DNA of 64,000 nt from Pristionchus mayeri (lineage: Eukaryota; Nematoda; Chromadorea; Rhabditida; Neodiplogasteridae): NCBI GenBank assembly GCA_036245805.1, contig BTRK01000004.1, positions 19,158,001-19,222,000 on the forward strand, given 5' to 3'. Every line of letters starts with the position of its first letter. Positions within the stretch are counted from its first letter, which is position 1. The notes under the pieces were generated by a model. It ran no database searches. It saw only the letters and a program-made list of their open reading frames with translations, and had not been told where the DNA came from. Both the position numbers and the translations under genes were made by a program. Below are positions 44,626 through 56,611 of this stretch, one piece after another.

Positions 44626-46663
44626 ATGATCCGATTCGCATCCCTCCTTTTCCTGGCTGTGGCTGTCTCTTCCGACAAGGTGCAGTCCGTCGGCGTCAGT
44701 GGGAAGCTCATGTGTGGGAATCAACCACTCGTCGGCGCAAAGGTCCAACTCATCGACTCAAACCATTGTAAGTTGTTTTGCTTCTAAAATTATTGGGGTG
44801 TCCGGAAAGTTCGTATAATGCTTCGGAAAAAAGTCAGTTCGCGATCAAATGCAGTGATTGCGCAATCTGTTTGTCAACAATGTATTGCATCATTCTGACG
44901 TTGAGTAGTGAGAGGATTTAATCAGTCTCCTAGTTGCTACATTGATTCTTGTGATGGACTCCCATCTCTACCTCCGAGCAGTTTCACTTCATTACTACCG
45001 TCTTGGCCGATCCGTGAAGGAGGCCCACTCTGCCCTGGCCCAGTCGGAAGGAGCTGACGCCCCCTCCATACCCTTCTGCTATAAGTGGTTCTCCCTCTTC
45101 AAGAAAGGGGAGTTTGGTCTCGATGATCAACCCCGCTCTGGACGCCCTCCCTCCCTCGATCAGCCTCTCGTTCTCCGCACACTGAAGTGCTAGCCCATGG
45201 CCAGTGTGCGTGAGTTGAAGAAGGATACTGGTACTCCCAGATCAACGGTGTCCGATATCCTCCATCGACCTGGGAAGAAGCCGAAACTCCCACAAGTGAT
45301 TCCCCATGACCTCTCCCCCGAACAGCTGAAAAAACGTGTTCAAGTATGTCGGGAATTACTCCATCGTAGATCCAATCTTCGATGGGTCAATTCCATCATC
45401 GCTACAGATGAGAAGTGGATCACGTACGATAACCCTGTGAGGAGACTGCAATGGGTGGATGCAGATGAGAAGCCCACGCCCGTCCCGAAGAAGGAAGAGC
45501 ACGGAAAGAAGGAACTCCTCTGCTTCTTCTTCTCAGTGCTCGGTCCCATCTACTGGGGGAGATCCTCGCCCCTGGCACAAGCATCAATGCCGACCTCTTC
45601 TCTGAACAACTGGAAGATGTCGCGATCAGAGTCCCTCCCAGACTCCTGAACCAGGGCAAAATTCTTCTTCTGATGGACAATGCTCGCCCACATCGAGCGA
45701 AGATGACCCAGAAGAAAATGGACGAGCTGAAGATCGGGAGGATTCCCCATCCACCGTATTCCCCGGATCTCTCCCCATGCGACTACCACTGCTTCCGCTC
45801 TCTCTCTGACTTCTGCAAAGGAAAGAAGATCAAGAATCGAGATGAAGTTGTGAGGGCTTTCGTGAACTGGGCGGTCTCGAAGAAACCCGGATTCTGGAAG
45901 AGAGGAATCGAGACCCTGCCCAATCGCTGGAGGGAGGTAGTGAGAAAGAAGGAGGCATACATTGGTCACTGAGAATTGTAAAGCATTGAATAAAAAAGAA
46001 AAACAAAAAAATATACGAACTTTCCGGACACCCCAATATATATAGCGATAAAAAGTGGCATATCACCACAATAAATTCAACTCATTCAGTGTTCAGAAGT
46101 GGCAAACTTACTCATGCCATTACGGACAACAATGGAAACTTCAAAGTTGGTGATTCCCCTGTCTCTGTCCAACGTGCTAAATACCGAAATTCGAAAGTTG
46201 TTTTGGTTTTCTGAAGGTACAGTGTGCTTGATCAGGTATCCGGAACTACCTCTCACTGGGTCCGAAACTTCCATCCCCAAATCGCCATCCTCCACAGATG
46301 CAACAGGAAGGGATGGCTCGGATCGAAAGCGGTACCAAAATTAGAAAGAAATAATCATAATAATGGTTCCATAGAAATAAGGAGAATCTAATTTAGAGTC
46401 TGTTTTATCAAAAAAAAAGAAAGTATGTTTAGTACAAGAGTTGGCAAAAAATCAGGATGTATCAATATTACAATCATTTTTAAGATTTGCAAGCGCAAGA
46501 ATGTCTTCAATATTCCTTTCAACTACGTTGCTCAGTCCGGAACTGCTCAAAAATGGTAGTTACAGTCAAAAATAATTTGAAAGTACTAAAGATATTTAGG
46601 TACGATTTGTCGATGAATCTGGAGGCGAACATCAAGGGAGAGACCACCCAGTGCATGCCATAA
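44626..46663 (+). CDS. transthyretin-like secreted protein 2 (TTL family)
   Basis: Five exons: 44626-44767, 46090-46145, 46236-46331, 46485-46555, 46600-46663; 142 aa. Signal peptide MIRFASLLFLAVAVSS; then VQSVGVSGKLMCGNQPL, HAITDNNGNF, VSGTTSHWVRNFHPQIAILH with RCNRKG, ICKRKNVFNIPFNYV and WYDLSMNLEANIKGETTQC. All phases agree. Intron 1 carries a complete-length mariner (44793-46036) yet both splice sites are intact. A TATAAAGGGGCGCTAATGAG promoter lies at 44586, 40 bases before the ATG. Most like TTL 3. Confidence 0.9.
44793..46036 (+). mobile_element. mariner element, copy 2
   Basis: 1,244 bp, ends TTGGGGTGTCCGGAAAGTTC and complement, flanked by TA (44791-44792, 46037-46038), in intron 1 of TTL 2. 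Very close relative of the copy at 17187-18426. Confidence 0.93.
44942..45972 (+). pseudogene. mariner transposase with stop and frameshift
   Basis: Same transposase as copy 1. Lesions differ: an in-frame TAG at 45191-45193 (just before MASVRELKK) and two extra G in a G run near 45557, after which the frame moves to 45673-45972. FKKGEFGLDD, shortened in copy 1, is complete here. The catalytic blocks [16 protein letters not shown] and LSPCDYH are preserved. Inactive as written. Confidence 0.88.
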
Positions 46664-47635
46664 ACAATCCAAATTGAATATCGATAAAATACGCTTTTAA
46701 TTATAACTATAACCTCGTTCTTTCTTCACTCAAATCTCTCTGTTACCACAATTACTACACTAAAACTGCAGGGCCTAGAATTGAAATATTTTGAGTAAAC
46801 CGTTTGGTCGAACAAAGAAAAAGAAAACAAGTAATGAATGTGTATTTGGGAGTAAACAAATATTGATTCTTCGTATATCACGTCACTACAAGTTGTTCTA
46901 GGTTCTCGTGAAGAACAATTTTTTTGCATCTAGAATCCGTTAACGTCATTTGGTGAGAATAGTGAATATGCTTGGAGGAAGTTTCGATAAAGACAGTTAA
47001 AATAGCGTCGATCCAGTCGAAAATTCAGGACAAATTTCATTTTCCCATTAGTATTGAAGATACTCGCGGCCTCAGCTCTACCCATGCAACGAGGTTAAGT
47101 ATTGAAAGCACTTAAAGTCAATCCCTATCCATCAGAATACACCATGTGTGGCTTGAAGCCTTGCAAAATACATTGGTTTCCAGGATTGATATTCGGATTT
47201 TAGGTTCTCATTGCTACTCATACGATAGGGTACCCCTGCCCAACTCATCCACCTGTTCTTTTTATAATACATCTAAATCTGGTTAATCCAAGCATTGTTT
47301 GGTGCACAAAATGAACTGTTATTCACTCTGCGGCTTAGGAGGATACGAATATGAAAATTTCGTTAGCTCCAAGCTAATTCATGTAAACAAATGCAGATAT
47401 AATTTTTCTCGCATCATATCCTTCATACGGAAAAGAGGAAACTAATTTCCCATTGGAAAACAGTAATATTGCCGAAAAAAGTTATCCTCTAGGAGCATCG
47501 CAAGCAAAATCGGAGGATGAATCAGCCTGTCTGCTGCTTTGTTCGACCCGGGAACGACACAATGCATCCAATGAATCTCCCTATTCCGTCAATAGCTAAG
47601 ATGAGCAATCGTACAGATCTTATTCAATGCATTCC
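46664..47635. other. intergenic between TTL 2 and TTL 3
   Basis: No gene, repeat or element recognised; the last 40 bases before TTL 3 hold its promoter. Confidence 0.4.
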
Positions 47636-47675
47636 CTATAAAAAGGCGTTAATGAGTGAGGAGGAGCATTCCGAG

Positions 47676-48344
47676 ATGATCCGTGTCGCCTCCATCCTTC
47701 TTCTCTTCGTTGCCGTGGCAGCCTCAATCAGGCACGGGACTATCGATGTTGGAGGAAGAGTGACCTGTAACGGCAAACCTCTCGCTGGCGTCGAAGTTCA
47801 GATTGTGGACAACGCTAACTGTATGCATTATCTTTCCGGTATCAATAACAAGCAAGTTGTTTCAGTTGGAGACAAGGTGGCTACTAAAAAAACGGGCCAC
47901 ATTGGCTTCTTCGAGGTTAGGTTAGAGTTAAAACTTTTGCTCACAGCTTACGAACTTCTAGATAACTGGAACGGCTAAGAATAAGGTCTTCGACTTCAAG
48001 CCCCAACTCATCATCAAGCACAATTGCAACTACAAGGGCTTCCCGAGCAAGGTATTCAGGACGTTACGAAATAATAGTTCCTCGTCGTTGCTCGTCGTAC
48101 CTGTCACATAGGTTTATAGGTCTTCCTTGTCTATTGAATTCCACGTAGCTCGATTTCCATTTTAGACTTGCAAACGTCAGCATGCCTTCGATCTGCCTCA
48201 GAGCTACATTGCCCCGATCGGCGTCCTTCCGAATAGGTAACAAAAATCGATAACACCTTGATAGACTACTTCAGGTACATTATGAATGAATTGGATATGA
48301 GACTCCTGCACAAGGGAGAGAAGGACAACACAAAGTGCCACTAA
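47676..48344 (+). CDS. transthyretin-like secreted protein 3 (TTL family)
   Basis: Five exons: 47676-47820, 47866-47915, 47962-48051, 48166-48236, 48275-48344; 141 aa. Signal peptide MIRVASILLLFVAVAAS; then IDVGGRVTCNGKPLAGVEVQ, TKKTGHIGFF, FKPQLIIKHNCNYKGF, TCKRQHAFDLPQSYI and a short tail ending TKCH. Promoter TATAAAAAGGCGTTAATGAG at about 47637 is almost the same as that of TTL 2. The frame is also open upstream to 47517, but the signal peptide fixes the start. Confidence 0.9.
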
Positions 48345-48617
48345 ATTCACCCGATTTCCAATATCGATAAAATTTCGCAATTGCATTCGCCAGACGCCCT
48401 TTCCAACACAAATATTGCCTATTCCCAGGCACATGACATTAATTTCCTATGTGAGGGCGGAATCCTCTTTGTGTTCACGTCCATTTCCATAAGCCTTCCC
48501 TGTCAGCGGGAAATGTCCAAAAGAACACTGATGAGTCAGCCCCAGTTGGGCTAACACACAAAGAAGCAGCAAGCGAGTGTATAAAAGGCGGTATGCTTCC
48601 CAACTCGGCCAGCAACG

Positions 48618-49418
48618 ATGAATTCCTCTCTGGTCGTCCCTCTCCTTCTCGCGGGCGTATCTTCTGCTGCAGTGCAGACCATCGGAGCCCGAGGTCAACT
48701 CATGTGCGGAGACAAACCCATCGACAACACCGAGATTAAGCTGTGGGCCACGCACACGTGTCAGTTTGCCTTCACTCTATTTTCGGTGATTTTGGGTTAT
48801 GCTAATCGAAATCTGAATTTCAGTTCCTCGCGCTGACTCGAACCTCGCCACGGTTAAGACTGACTCACTGGGTCGATTCAATGTGGGTGTAATGAGATTT
48901 TAAGAAATATTATCCGAATATTTGAAGGTCTCCGGAACGGAATCGAGCGTTTTCACGCTCACTCCCGAAGTTCGCCTCTACCATAGGTGCAACAACCAGG
49001 GAATTCTCTCCATTCCTAATGTGAGGTTTAGGAAAGACGACTCGGACTTGGGAAAATGTCCTCTGATAATTCAAAATAATGCTATGTTCAGGTGTGTCAG
49101 CGCAAGGTGACTTACCAGATTCCCACGTCCTACATCACCAAGTCTGGAACTGTACAGAAATGGTGAGTGATGTCACTTCCTCCAGATGGAAAAAAACTAC
49201 TGTTCCATAAAGAAAATGTATGCAATCAAAAAAGCGACCACTTCCTGTTTGTGTACATGCTTTTTTCAATAGTTCGATTATTTACTCATCATAGTATCAA
49301 CATTACCAAAAAAAGTTAATGCAGGTACGAGATGGGAACGATGAACATGGAGGCAAAGCAGAAGGGAGAGACCGGACATTGTCTCGACAATCCCTTCCGA
49401 ACGCTGGGAAAGAAGTAG
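48618..49418 (+). CDS. transthyretin-like secreted protein 4 (TTL family)
   Basis: Five exons: 48618-48759, 48824-48882, 48928-49020, 49092-49162, 49325-49418; 152 aa. Signal peptide MNSSLVVPLLLAGVSSA; QTIGARGQLMCGDKPI, DSNLATVKTDSLGRF, VRLYHRCNNQG, VTYQIPTSYI, WYEMGTMNMEAKQKGE, ending FRTLGKK. Very similar to TTL 1, including the longer C-terminus, so the two form one sub-type. TATAAAAGGCGG at about 48577 is the likely core promoter. Converges on the srh/sri-like receptor, whose stop is only 112 bases away. Confidence 0.93.
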
Positions 49419-49529
49419 AGAGAATAATTCTCAAAAGTGCAAACAATGTCTGTTGCGATAAAGCAATTGAGGCGTAGTTTAATTCACATGTCAATCAATT
49501 TCTTTTTAATTCTTTTATCTAATTGTAAT

Positions 49530-51176
49530 TTATTGATTATTCGAAACAAGTATTCCTTCTTTCAATGGCAGGGAACGTCGTCTTCCCAGTGCATTCACTT
49601 GCACATTCTCCATTGTCATCACGGAGTTATTTTTCATCCTTCTGCAACTAAGCAAACTAGCGAAATAGGATCGATATTCGGGGACGATGAGAAGGAGGAT
49701 GAGATTGTGGACAATGGGATGAAAGGGAATGATGCAGGTCGCGATGAGACAGAGATCTGAATGCTAATGTCATTCGAGAGACCTATGGATTATTATTCAG
49801 GGCCTATTTCAATCATACAAGGGCGTCGCCTTACTTATTGTCAGACCGATTGAAAGACAGATTGATCAAAACAATTCGAAAGAGGGCAATTCGCACGATT
49901 TTCCTGATCTTTTTCCAATGATCTTACTGAAGCTGAAGCAGTCGAAGGCGACTTCCATTGCGAGGATGGAACACGGCACAACAATGAAGAGGATCGGAAC
50001 GTTGATCTGGAAAATTGAAATTTGTTGATTCATATTGAAATCGATGATACAATAACGAAGAATCTTGCGAGAGAGATACGGATTGTCTGCTTGAGCATCG
50101 CGCTTTTATCACTCTGGAATCGACCTTATTGCACTTGCACCACATCTGCGCCAACCTCTGCACGCAAAACAACGAACATGTGAGTGAATACGGCAATTGA
50201 AAATATAATGCAAGAAAGAAGAAGCTGAATATTTAGAGATTATTCGAATCTACTTAGTTACTTACTAGAATAGTGCCGTAAACAACTATCAAACGCTCTG
50301 GAGTTCGCTCCATCATGAAATATGCTCCCCTGTCCATTATCCATCGAACGTCAGGAACACTCTGAAACATGCTACACTTTTTTTAAACAAAAAAACAATT
50401 TTAAATAATCAATAAAATGAAATTGGCATGTTCTTTGCCAATTTACCTGTTCGATGAGGCGTTTCGATTTCTCCACGTCAAGTGAAACCGTGTTTGACAT
50501 TACGAATGCCGGGACGCAGAAGCTCAGAAACATCAACCATTTCAAACGCGAAAAATTTCGCTGAACGGGACGGTTGAAGGAGATGATCAGGATCGTTTTG
50601 ATACCTCGCTGAAGACCCATCTACCTCTCATGACAATCGTCTGATGACGACGGAGAATGCAGAGATTGATCGAAGCTCCCATTATACAGATCAATTCGCC
50701 GGAGATGCCCTAGAATGACGAAAATCAAATCCCCCTTATTCAAACGACGTCAATATAGAAAATACTAGAAAAGTGAATGTTATGTATCTCATTTCAACCA
50801 ATATTCAAGTTATACTAACCGCAACAACTGTAGGTTGCAGAACATCGCACAACAAGCCAACGCAATACCCGGCAAACGCTTGCAGCACAGGGAAGGGCTC
50901 GAAGAAAATGGAGAAGTAGACGTCATTCACGATGATTGTCGCCTGGAAAATGCAAAACTTGTCATTGCGATCAAATTATTGTTGATTTCTATGAACAGTC
51001 CAGCATACTTGAATGAAGAGCAGATAATTCTTGATGGTTAAATGATTAGACAGGGACTTGTTGATGAGGCAGAAAAGGGCTGCTATGTGAAGTGGAAAAG
51101 AGACGACGAAGAGGATTCGCTCAGCCAATAGAAAGTTTTTCTGAGTTTCAAGCGGCAGAAATGCATCGCGCGTCAT
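49530..51176 (-). CDS. 7TM receptor, srh/sri-like (Str superfamily)
   Basis: Nematode chemoreceptor-type protein. Exon order on the minus strand: 51176-about 51009 (MTRDAFLPLETQKNF, then TM1 SFPLHIAALFCLI); about 50940-50822 (VYFSIFFEPFPVLQAFAGY, the proline-rich TM2 block of srh/sri); about 50709-50630 (ELICIMGASINLCILRRHQ, TM3); about 50610-50447 (LKWLMFLSFCVPAFVMSN, TM4); about 50360-50270 (RWIMDRGAYFMMERTP); about 50220-50070 (IIFSIAVFTHMFVVLRA, TM5); about 50008-49930 (VPILFIVVPCSILAM, TM6); about 49750-49530, TM7 with FHPIVHNLILLLIVPEYRSY and a C-tail ending VSNNQ. The position of TM7 shows that the forward ORF at 49437-49760 is a shadow. Exon limits other than start and stop are approximate. 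Confidence 0.78.
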
Positions 51177-51570
51177 TGATTAAATGGTTCGGAATTTCTC
51201 CATTTTATACCAGTAACTCGAGGGAAGTTAATTGGTGTACAGGTGAACGCTGCTTGCTTTGAAAAACAACGTAATAAGAAAGTGGATTCTTTGTGATTGA
51301 TAGGCTACACTGTAGTATTACCAGCATAAACGTAGCAATCATAGTCATGCTGCTACGAGCTTTGTGTGAAGCGATTATGAGGAATTTGCAGATGCTAAGA
51401 TGCTCTGGAGAAATATTTGCCTATTTAACAGTCAAACGAATTCATGTTTATAGTATATAAGAGTGACTATCTGAGAGAATTGAGCAATTCTACCTATGAA
51501 CCGCACAGCAAAAAATGAAATTTCAAATAAAAATTGCCCTAGGTGTAACTTTTCAAGTAGAGTTCGAAAA

Positions 51571-53252
51571 TCGACCTTAGAAAGTCGTTCTCTCACCCCT
51601 CATTTGTTGTTCCGCACTGAACTTGAGCGGTCAGTTTTTGTAATTTTTGAACGACTCATCCAAACCCCGTACATGTGTAGTAATTCTGAAAGAGCTCGAC
51701 GAAATAAGCATTTTTGCTGTTGGAAGTGTACGGCTAGCTCATCTAGGAAAAAAGTTGAGGCAGTTTGAAATATAAAAATTTGTATTGTGAAAACAGTTTT
51801 TTCGGGGTGTATTTTTAAGTATGTTCATTCGATTCCCCGTAAAAAGTTACCCCTAGGACCAAATTTTCAGCAATAAATTGGCGAACCAATGATTTTTCCC
51901 GAAATGCGGAAAAAGGAAGTATGATGAATCACTGAATTTCTGAAATTTCGCACCTTTGCGATTTTAAACTTTTAACTGTTAGGAAATGTTACCAATACTG
52001 CACTTCAACTTTTTATGCATAATTATATAGTATTCTCTTTAATAAACATGCCTTGCGATAGCAACAAACCATTTTTTTCACTTCACATTTTCTCAAATTT
52101 GCACGTAGCAAACTCAATATTCAGAGACCACTTGACGCTTTACCTGCAGCCATATTGTAGAATGCCTCGACATGTGTGAAAATTGGTGGAACAGTCCTTC
52201 TCCAATGTATCGGGGCTCTAGTTATTGACGCCCGAATATGGCTTAGATGAGAATGTCCGAAATATTTAAATTCATTTCGGAAGTTAATTTTGAGAATTAT
52301 GATTGATTATTGTTGTAAATAATGTTTTCGTAACGTGAGGAATCAAATACGTCTGGAAAAGCGATTGTTTGAACAATTTTTCAAAAATCGAAATTTTCAA
52401 ATATCTAAAATTTCGGAAATTTTGAAAAGGTAAGTGGTGCATATTTTTGGATATAGTTTATAAACCAGATTACGAAAACATTATTTAAAGCAATATGCAA
52501 TCCTCAAATTCTCAAAATTAACTTCCGAAATGAATTTAAATATTTCGGACATTCTCATTGAAGCCATATTCGGGCGTCAATAACTAGAGCCCCGATACAG
52601 TGGAGGAGGACTGTTCCACCAATTTTCACACATGTCGAGGCATGCTACAACATGGCTGCAGGTAAAGCGTCAAGTGGTATCTGCCTGTTGAGTTTGCTAC
52701 GTGCAAATTTGAGAAAATGTGATGTGAAAAAAATGGTTTGTTGCTATCGTAAGGCATGTTTATTAAAGAGAATACTATCTAATTATGCATAAAAAGTTGA
52801 AGTGCAGTATTGGTAACATTTAATAGCTAAAAAAACATTTAATAGCCTAATAGCTAAAAGTTAAAATCGCAAAGGTGCGAAATTTCAGAAATTCAGTGAT
52901 TCATCATACTTCCTTTTTCCGCATTTCGGGAAAAATCATTGGTTCGCCAATTTATTGTTGAAAATTTGGTCCTAGGGGTAGCTTTTCACGGGGAATCGAA
53001 TGAACATACTTAAAAATGCACCCCGGAAAAACTGTTTTCACAATACAAATTTTAATATTTCAAACTGTCTAAACTTTTTTCCTAGATGAGCTAGCCGTAC
53101 ACTTCCAGCAGCAAAAATGTTTATCTCGTCGAGCTCTTTCAGAATTACTATACATTTATGAGGTTTGAATGAGCCGTTCAAAAATTACCCGACCGCTCAA
53201 GTTCAGCGCGGAACAACAAATGAGGGGTGAGAGATACGGCTTTCTAAGGTCA
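51571..53252. mobile_element. foldback element 4, about 1.7 kb
   Basis: Long palindrome centred near 52410; outer ends GACCTTAGAAAG with CTCACCCCTCATTTGTTGTT inside, mirrored at the right end. Arms of about 830 bp, diverged by a few percent with small indels (for example near 52830-52860). No coding capacity and no clear target duplication. Confidence 0.72.
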
Positions 53253-54480
53253 TTTGTTGATTATACTGCAGCTGATTTTGAGTTGCTCTCGTAAGCAATA
53301 AATGGATATCTGGGATCTTCGGTATAATTGTGTATCGGTGTTTCACTTCCTCAATCAATGTGACTGGAAGTTGTGAAGGTGTCAGCTTCGGAAACATTCA
53401 GCTGCAGTATTATTGCCGAGCAATGGGAAAACACGTAACAAACAGGCATTTCCTAGGATTTAACGTCTCAATCCTCAGCGACGTATTACTTCACACCGTC
53501 ATGAAACAAATGAAGTGTATTTTAATACATTGCTAAATATGGTGATGTGATGCGCACCGAGTTGGCTAGCTCTGGAAATAGACACTTTATTGAATTTCTA
53601 CCGTTTTGTCTTTGGAAATAAACACTTTTTCTGTATTTCTAAGAATCATGCAACAATATATTTTTCAGGGATTGACTGATCTCCAATATATGATAGTAGA
53701 ATATTATCACAGTGATGCATTTGATTCCATAAATTTTAATGAACCCTCAAGTCATTTGAAAGGAACATCCTCGATAATTTATTCATCACAACAATTCCAA
53801 ATCTCCATTGTGAGAAATGTGAAAGTGATAAAAAGTGAAAAATTCCTATAAATTTGCTTGGTTCGGGATGTTATCCACTGGAAACTAAATCACACATATG
53901 AGCGATAACAGAGCGAGATAAACTGTCTAATTCTGCTTGAAGGTCGTTTAGAGTGGAGGAAACTGAGAGAGGGAGAGAGATGGGACAGCCACTCTTCGCT
54001 CACTCATTCCATTGACACTGATAAAGAGTCCATCGCGTTCATCTTCCTCTCTTCTCCACACGCTTCTTAGGCCAATTAGCCCGTCTCAAATCCCATCCCA
54101 ATTGTGAACATTTCAAATGTAGCAAACTAAGGATCTAGGAGGAAAAGGCAACTGACGATGCGTTTCACGGCTATTACACCGTTCCTAGCAAACAAATACG
54201 CTTTCCTTACTTCACCCTTTTTATGCAATTGTCATTCCCGTGTAACGTCAATTGATTCATTTATTTGTTCAACATAATTAAGATTCAATTTTTGCCTTCA
54301 TCGTTTCTTGAAAGCTCTATTGTTCTACTCGGTGTTTCCTTTGAAGTGTTATTTTACGAGATGATAAGGGTGAATGGCGTTTTCACTTTTCGACTCGATA
54401 CTACCCTTTAAATTTGTTCATGTTTAATTATTTTCGTGTTTCTTTTCAAAAACTGCCAACCTATGCCTCTGCTGTGGTAA
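53253..54480. other. intergenic
   Basis: No supported gene. A frame opening at about 54158 (MRFTAITPFLANKY) is too short to call. Confidence 0.35.
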
Positions 54481-56001
54481 ATGGGGGAAAATATTGCAGA
54501 CCAATACGAAAGCAGCCCGGGCCACGTTTCTTTTTTTTCTGTTTGTGAATCAACCTATATTTTCAGATATGCCTATACACTGTCATGTGCTCACAACAAG
54601 GAAGAAAGAGCTTCTACCCAGGAACACTACCATCTACCAGCTAATCAACGGTATTCTGACAACATTGTTCATCAGGTGAAGAAAAGGAGAATCGCAGATA
54701 CAGTGTTCTGCTACAAATACACGTCTCCTTGCAGGTTATACGTCAAATTTCAGTGAGTACAACCGTCTTACATTGTTTTTTTAATGAAATATGTTACAGT
54801 GGAAATGAAATAGATGCGGAAGTTCCCTGTAATATTACTTCAATCGAAGCTCATAAAGATGCGATCTACTTCGCATCCGACGATCAGGCCATTCAACATT
54901 AATTCTGATATTGTGCAAGAAAAATCTTTTGCAGGTATTCAAAGCTGACTTCTTCCCAACAGTAGGAATTACTGTATCACAAGTGGGAAATATAAGAGAG
55001 GTGAGAAGAATGATGATTAGAATAACAGTAATTGAAGACTTGCAGGGAGAAGAGATTCATGGTTGGGGATTGTGCAGTAGAGTGAGAAAAGGAAAGAGGA
55101 GTGTCTACCGATTATGGGATGACCCTGAGACTGATGGAATAATAATAGAAGGTCTGGAAGAGGAGGATTTGGATGTCTCGGAGGATGAAGAAGGCGGACT
55201 GCTATTGGTCGGCCTCCACAGGTGGAATATCACAAATGAAATAGATATCAATTGGATTTTACCAGAGGACGGGCAATTTGCCTCTCCAAATGTCCAAGAC
55301 AAGCTCACCCCTCAGTTCGAAACTTAGAAGCGAATGCCATCGTTGTAGAAGTGAGTTTTTAGCTTATCTTGAAGTATAACGATAAATGCGAAAATACGAC
55401 ACTAACAAATCCAGGCATCTTGGAGAGCCTATCCGAGTGTATACGCTAGAGAGACCTCCCCGTTCATCTATATCTCACTATTTAACGAAGACCTTCACAC
55501 GCTTGACACGAGGACGATGACATTTTTACCGACGTTGAAGTTTGAGTGAGGCTCAGCTTTCTATTTATCCATTTGAAAACTTGATTTGAGAGGTGTAGAT
55601 CGCATATGGAAACTCGTCGATATCCACAAGGAAGAAATCACTGCACTTGCGAAGATTGGCGATGATATTTATTCTGTGAATGTGCATCTTCCGATCGGAT
55701 ATGTGAGAACATCTAGAACAGTCAGAAGAATTTAAAATGTATTCAGTATGGAAACTCGACGACAAATGGAGAGCACGAAGTGGTGCAGAAGATGAAAGAG
55801 AGCATCAAAGAGGTTTGGGAATCAGATTAACTCATTTACTGTACGCTGACCCCATTTCAGTTCTGCGACGCCCTCACTAAGTGCTCCGAGCGAGAGAAGG
55901 AAGGACTGGAAAAAATAAAGGAACTCAAGGCTGAAAATGAACAATTGAAGGCCAAAATAGCCCAGATGGAAGAAGATCTCGAAGTGGTTCATTTTAGCTA
56001 A
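54481..56001 (+). CDS. unidentified multi-exon gene with coiled-coil C-terminus
   Basis: Successive open stretches joined by plausible splice sites: from about 54481 (MGENIADQYESS), 54568-54675, 54694-about 54772, 54800-54890 (GNEIDAEVPCNITSIEAH), 54936-about 55000 (VFKADFFPTVGITVSQVG), 55047-55220 (GEEIHGWGLCSRVRKGKR, then an acidic EEEDLDVSEDEEGG run), a short exon ending EANAIVVE at 55351, 55417-55549 (YARETSPFIYISLFNEDLHT), 55594-about 55697 (IWKLVDIHKEEITALAKIGD), 55755-about 55829, and 55861-56001. The last exon (KEGLEKIKELKAENEQLKAK) is a heptad-like coiled coil. The domain family is not recognised. Several junctions, including a possible GC donor near 54887, are tentative; the start is uncertain. 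Confidence 0.45.
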
Positions 56002-56179
56002 ATTATTGCTATTCCACATTGAACAAAGCATGCTGCTCCACAAATTCCATCATGCTATATTTATTATTCTCAAATTAACAATTTCTCCCCATCATTTTTC
56101 CTTTCCTCTTAAAAAAATATCTTCTCATTCCCTTGAGTATTTTAAGATGATCTTGACAGATACGAACAATCGAATAAAA

Positions 56180-56550
56180 ATAGAGCAGTGGACCAGGTCT
56201 ATCTTGTTCTCTGCTTTGTTTCCAAACGTATTCAAATTCGTGCGTTTCCATGTGAAAAAATAACGCCCTGTAATCCAAATCCAGAACTAAGCACTCGTTT
56301 TTTACTTTGGCGCTAGACCACACACAAAATTCCCAGTTGATGCTCGAAGCATAAAGTTTTCAACTCCTGTCCTTCTGAGTACTTTTAAGGTCTATGGTAC
56401 TTGTAGATGTATACCAGGAAGTTCACCTGGATCTAACCAGGATCCATCCTATTCTCTGCTACACCATTGTTTGCAAGCTTATTCAAATTCGCGCGCTTCC
56501 GTGAGAGTAAATGCAATGCACACGTAATCCGAATTCCCACGAAGGGGAAC
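56180..56550. repeat. diverged tandem duplication
   Basis: 56190-56300 and 56440-56545 share a ~100-base segment (both with TATTCAAATTCG, a CGTTTCC/CGCTTCC block and GTAATCC.AAT), about 80 percent alike by eye. It lies just upstream of the small secreted gene; no function apparent. Confidence 0.4.
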
Positions 56551-56611
56551 AATTCGACGTGGCGTTCGACTTCACACAATATTCCTCTGTTGCTACTGAT
56601 CTCGAAGAATA

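Noticed and set aside
49437..49760. Forward 107-aa frame downstream of TTL 4
   Set aside because: The opposite strand here encodes TM7 and the C-tail of the srh/sri-like receptor; the forward frame has no domain.
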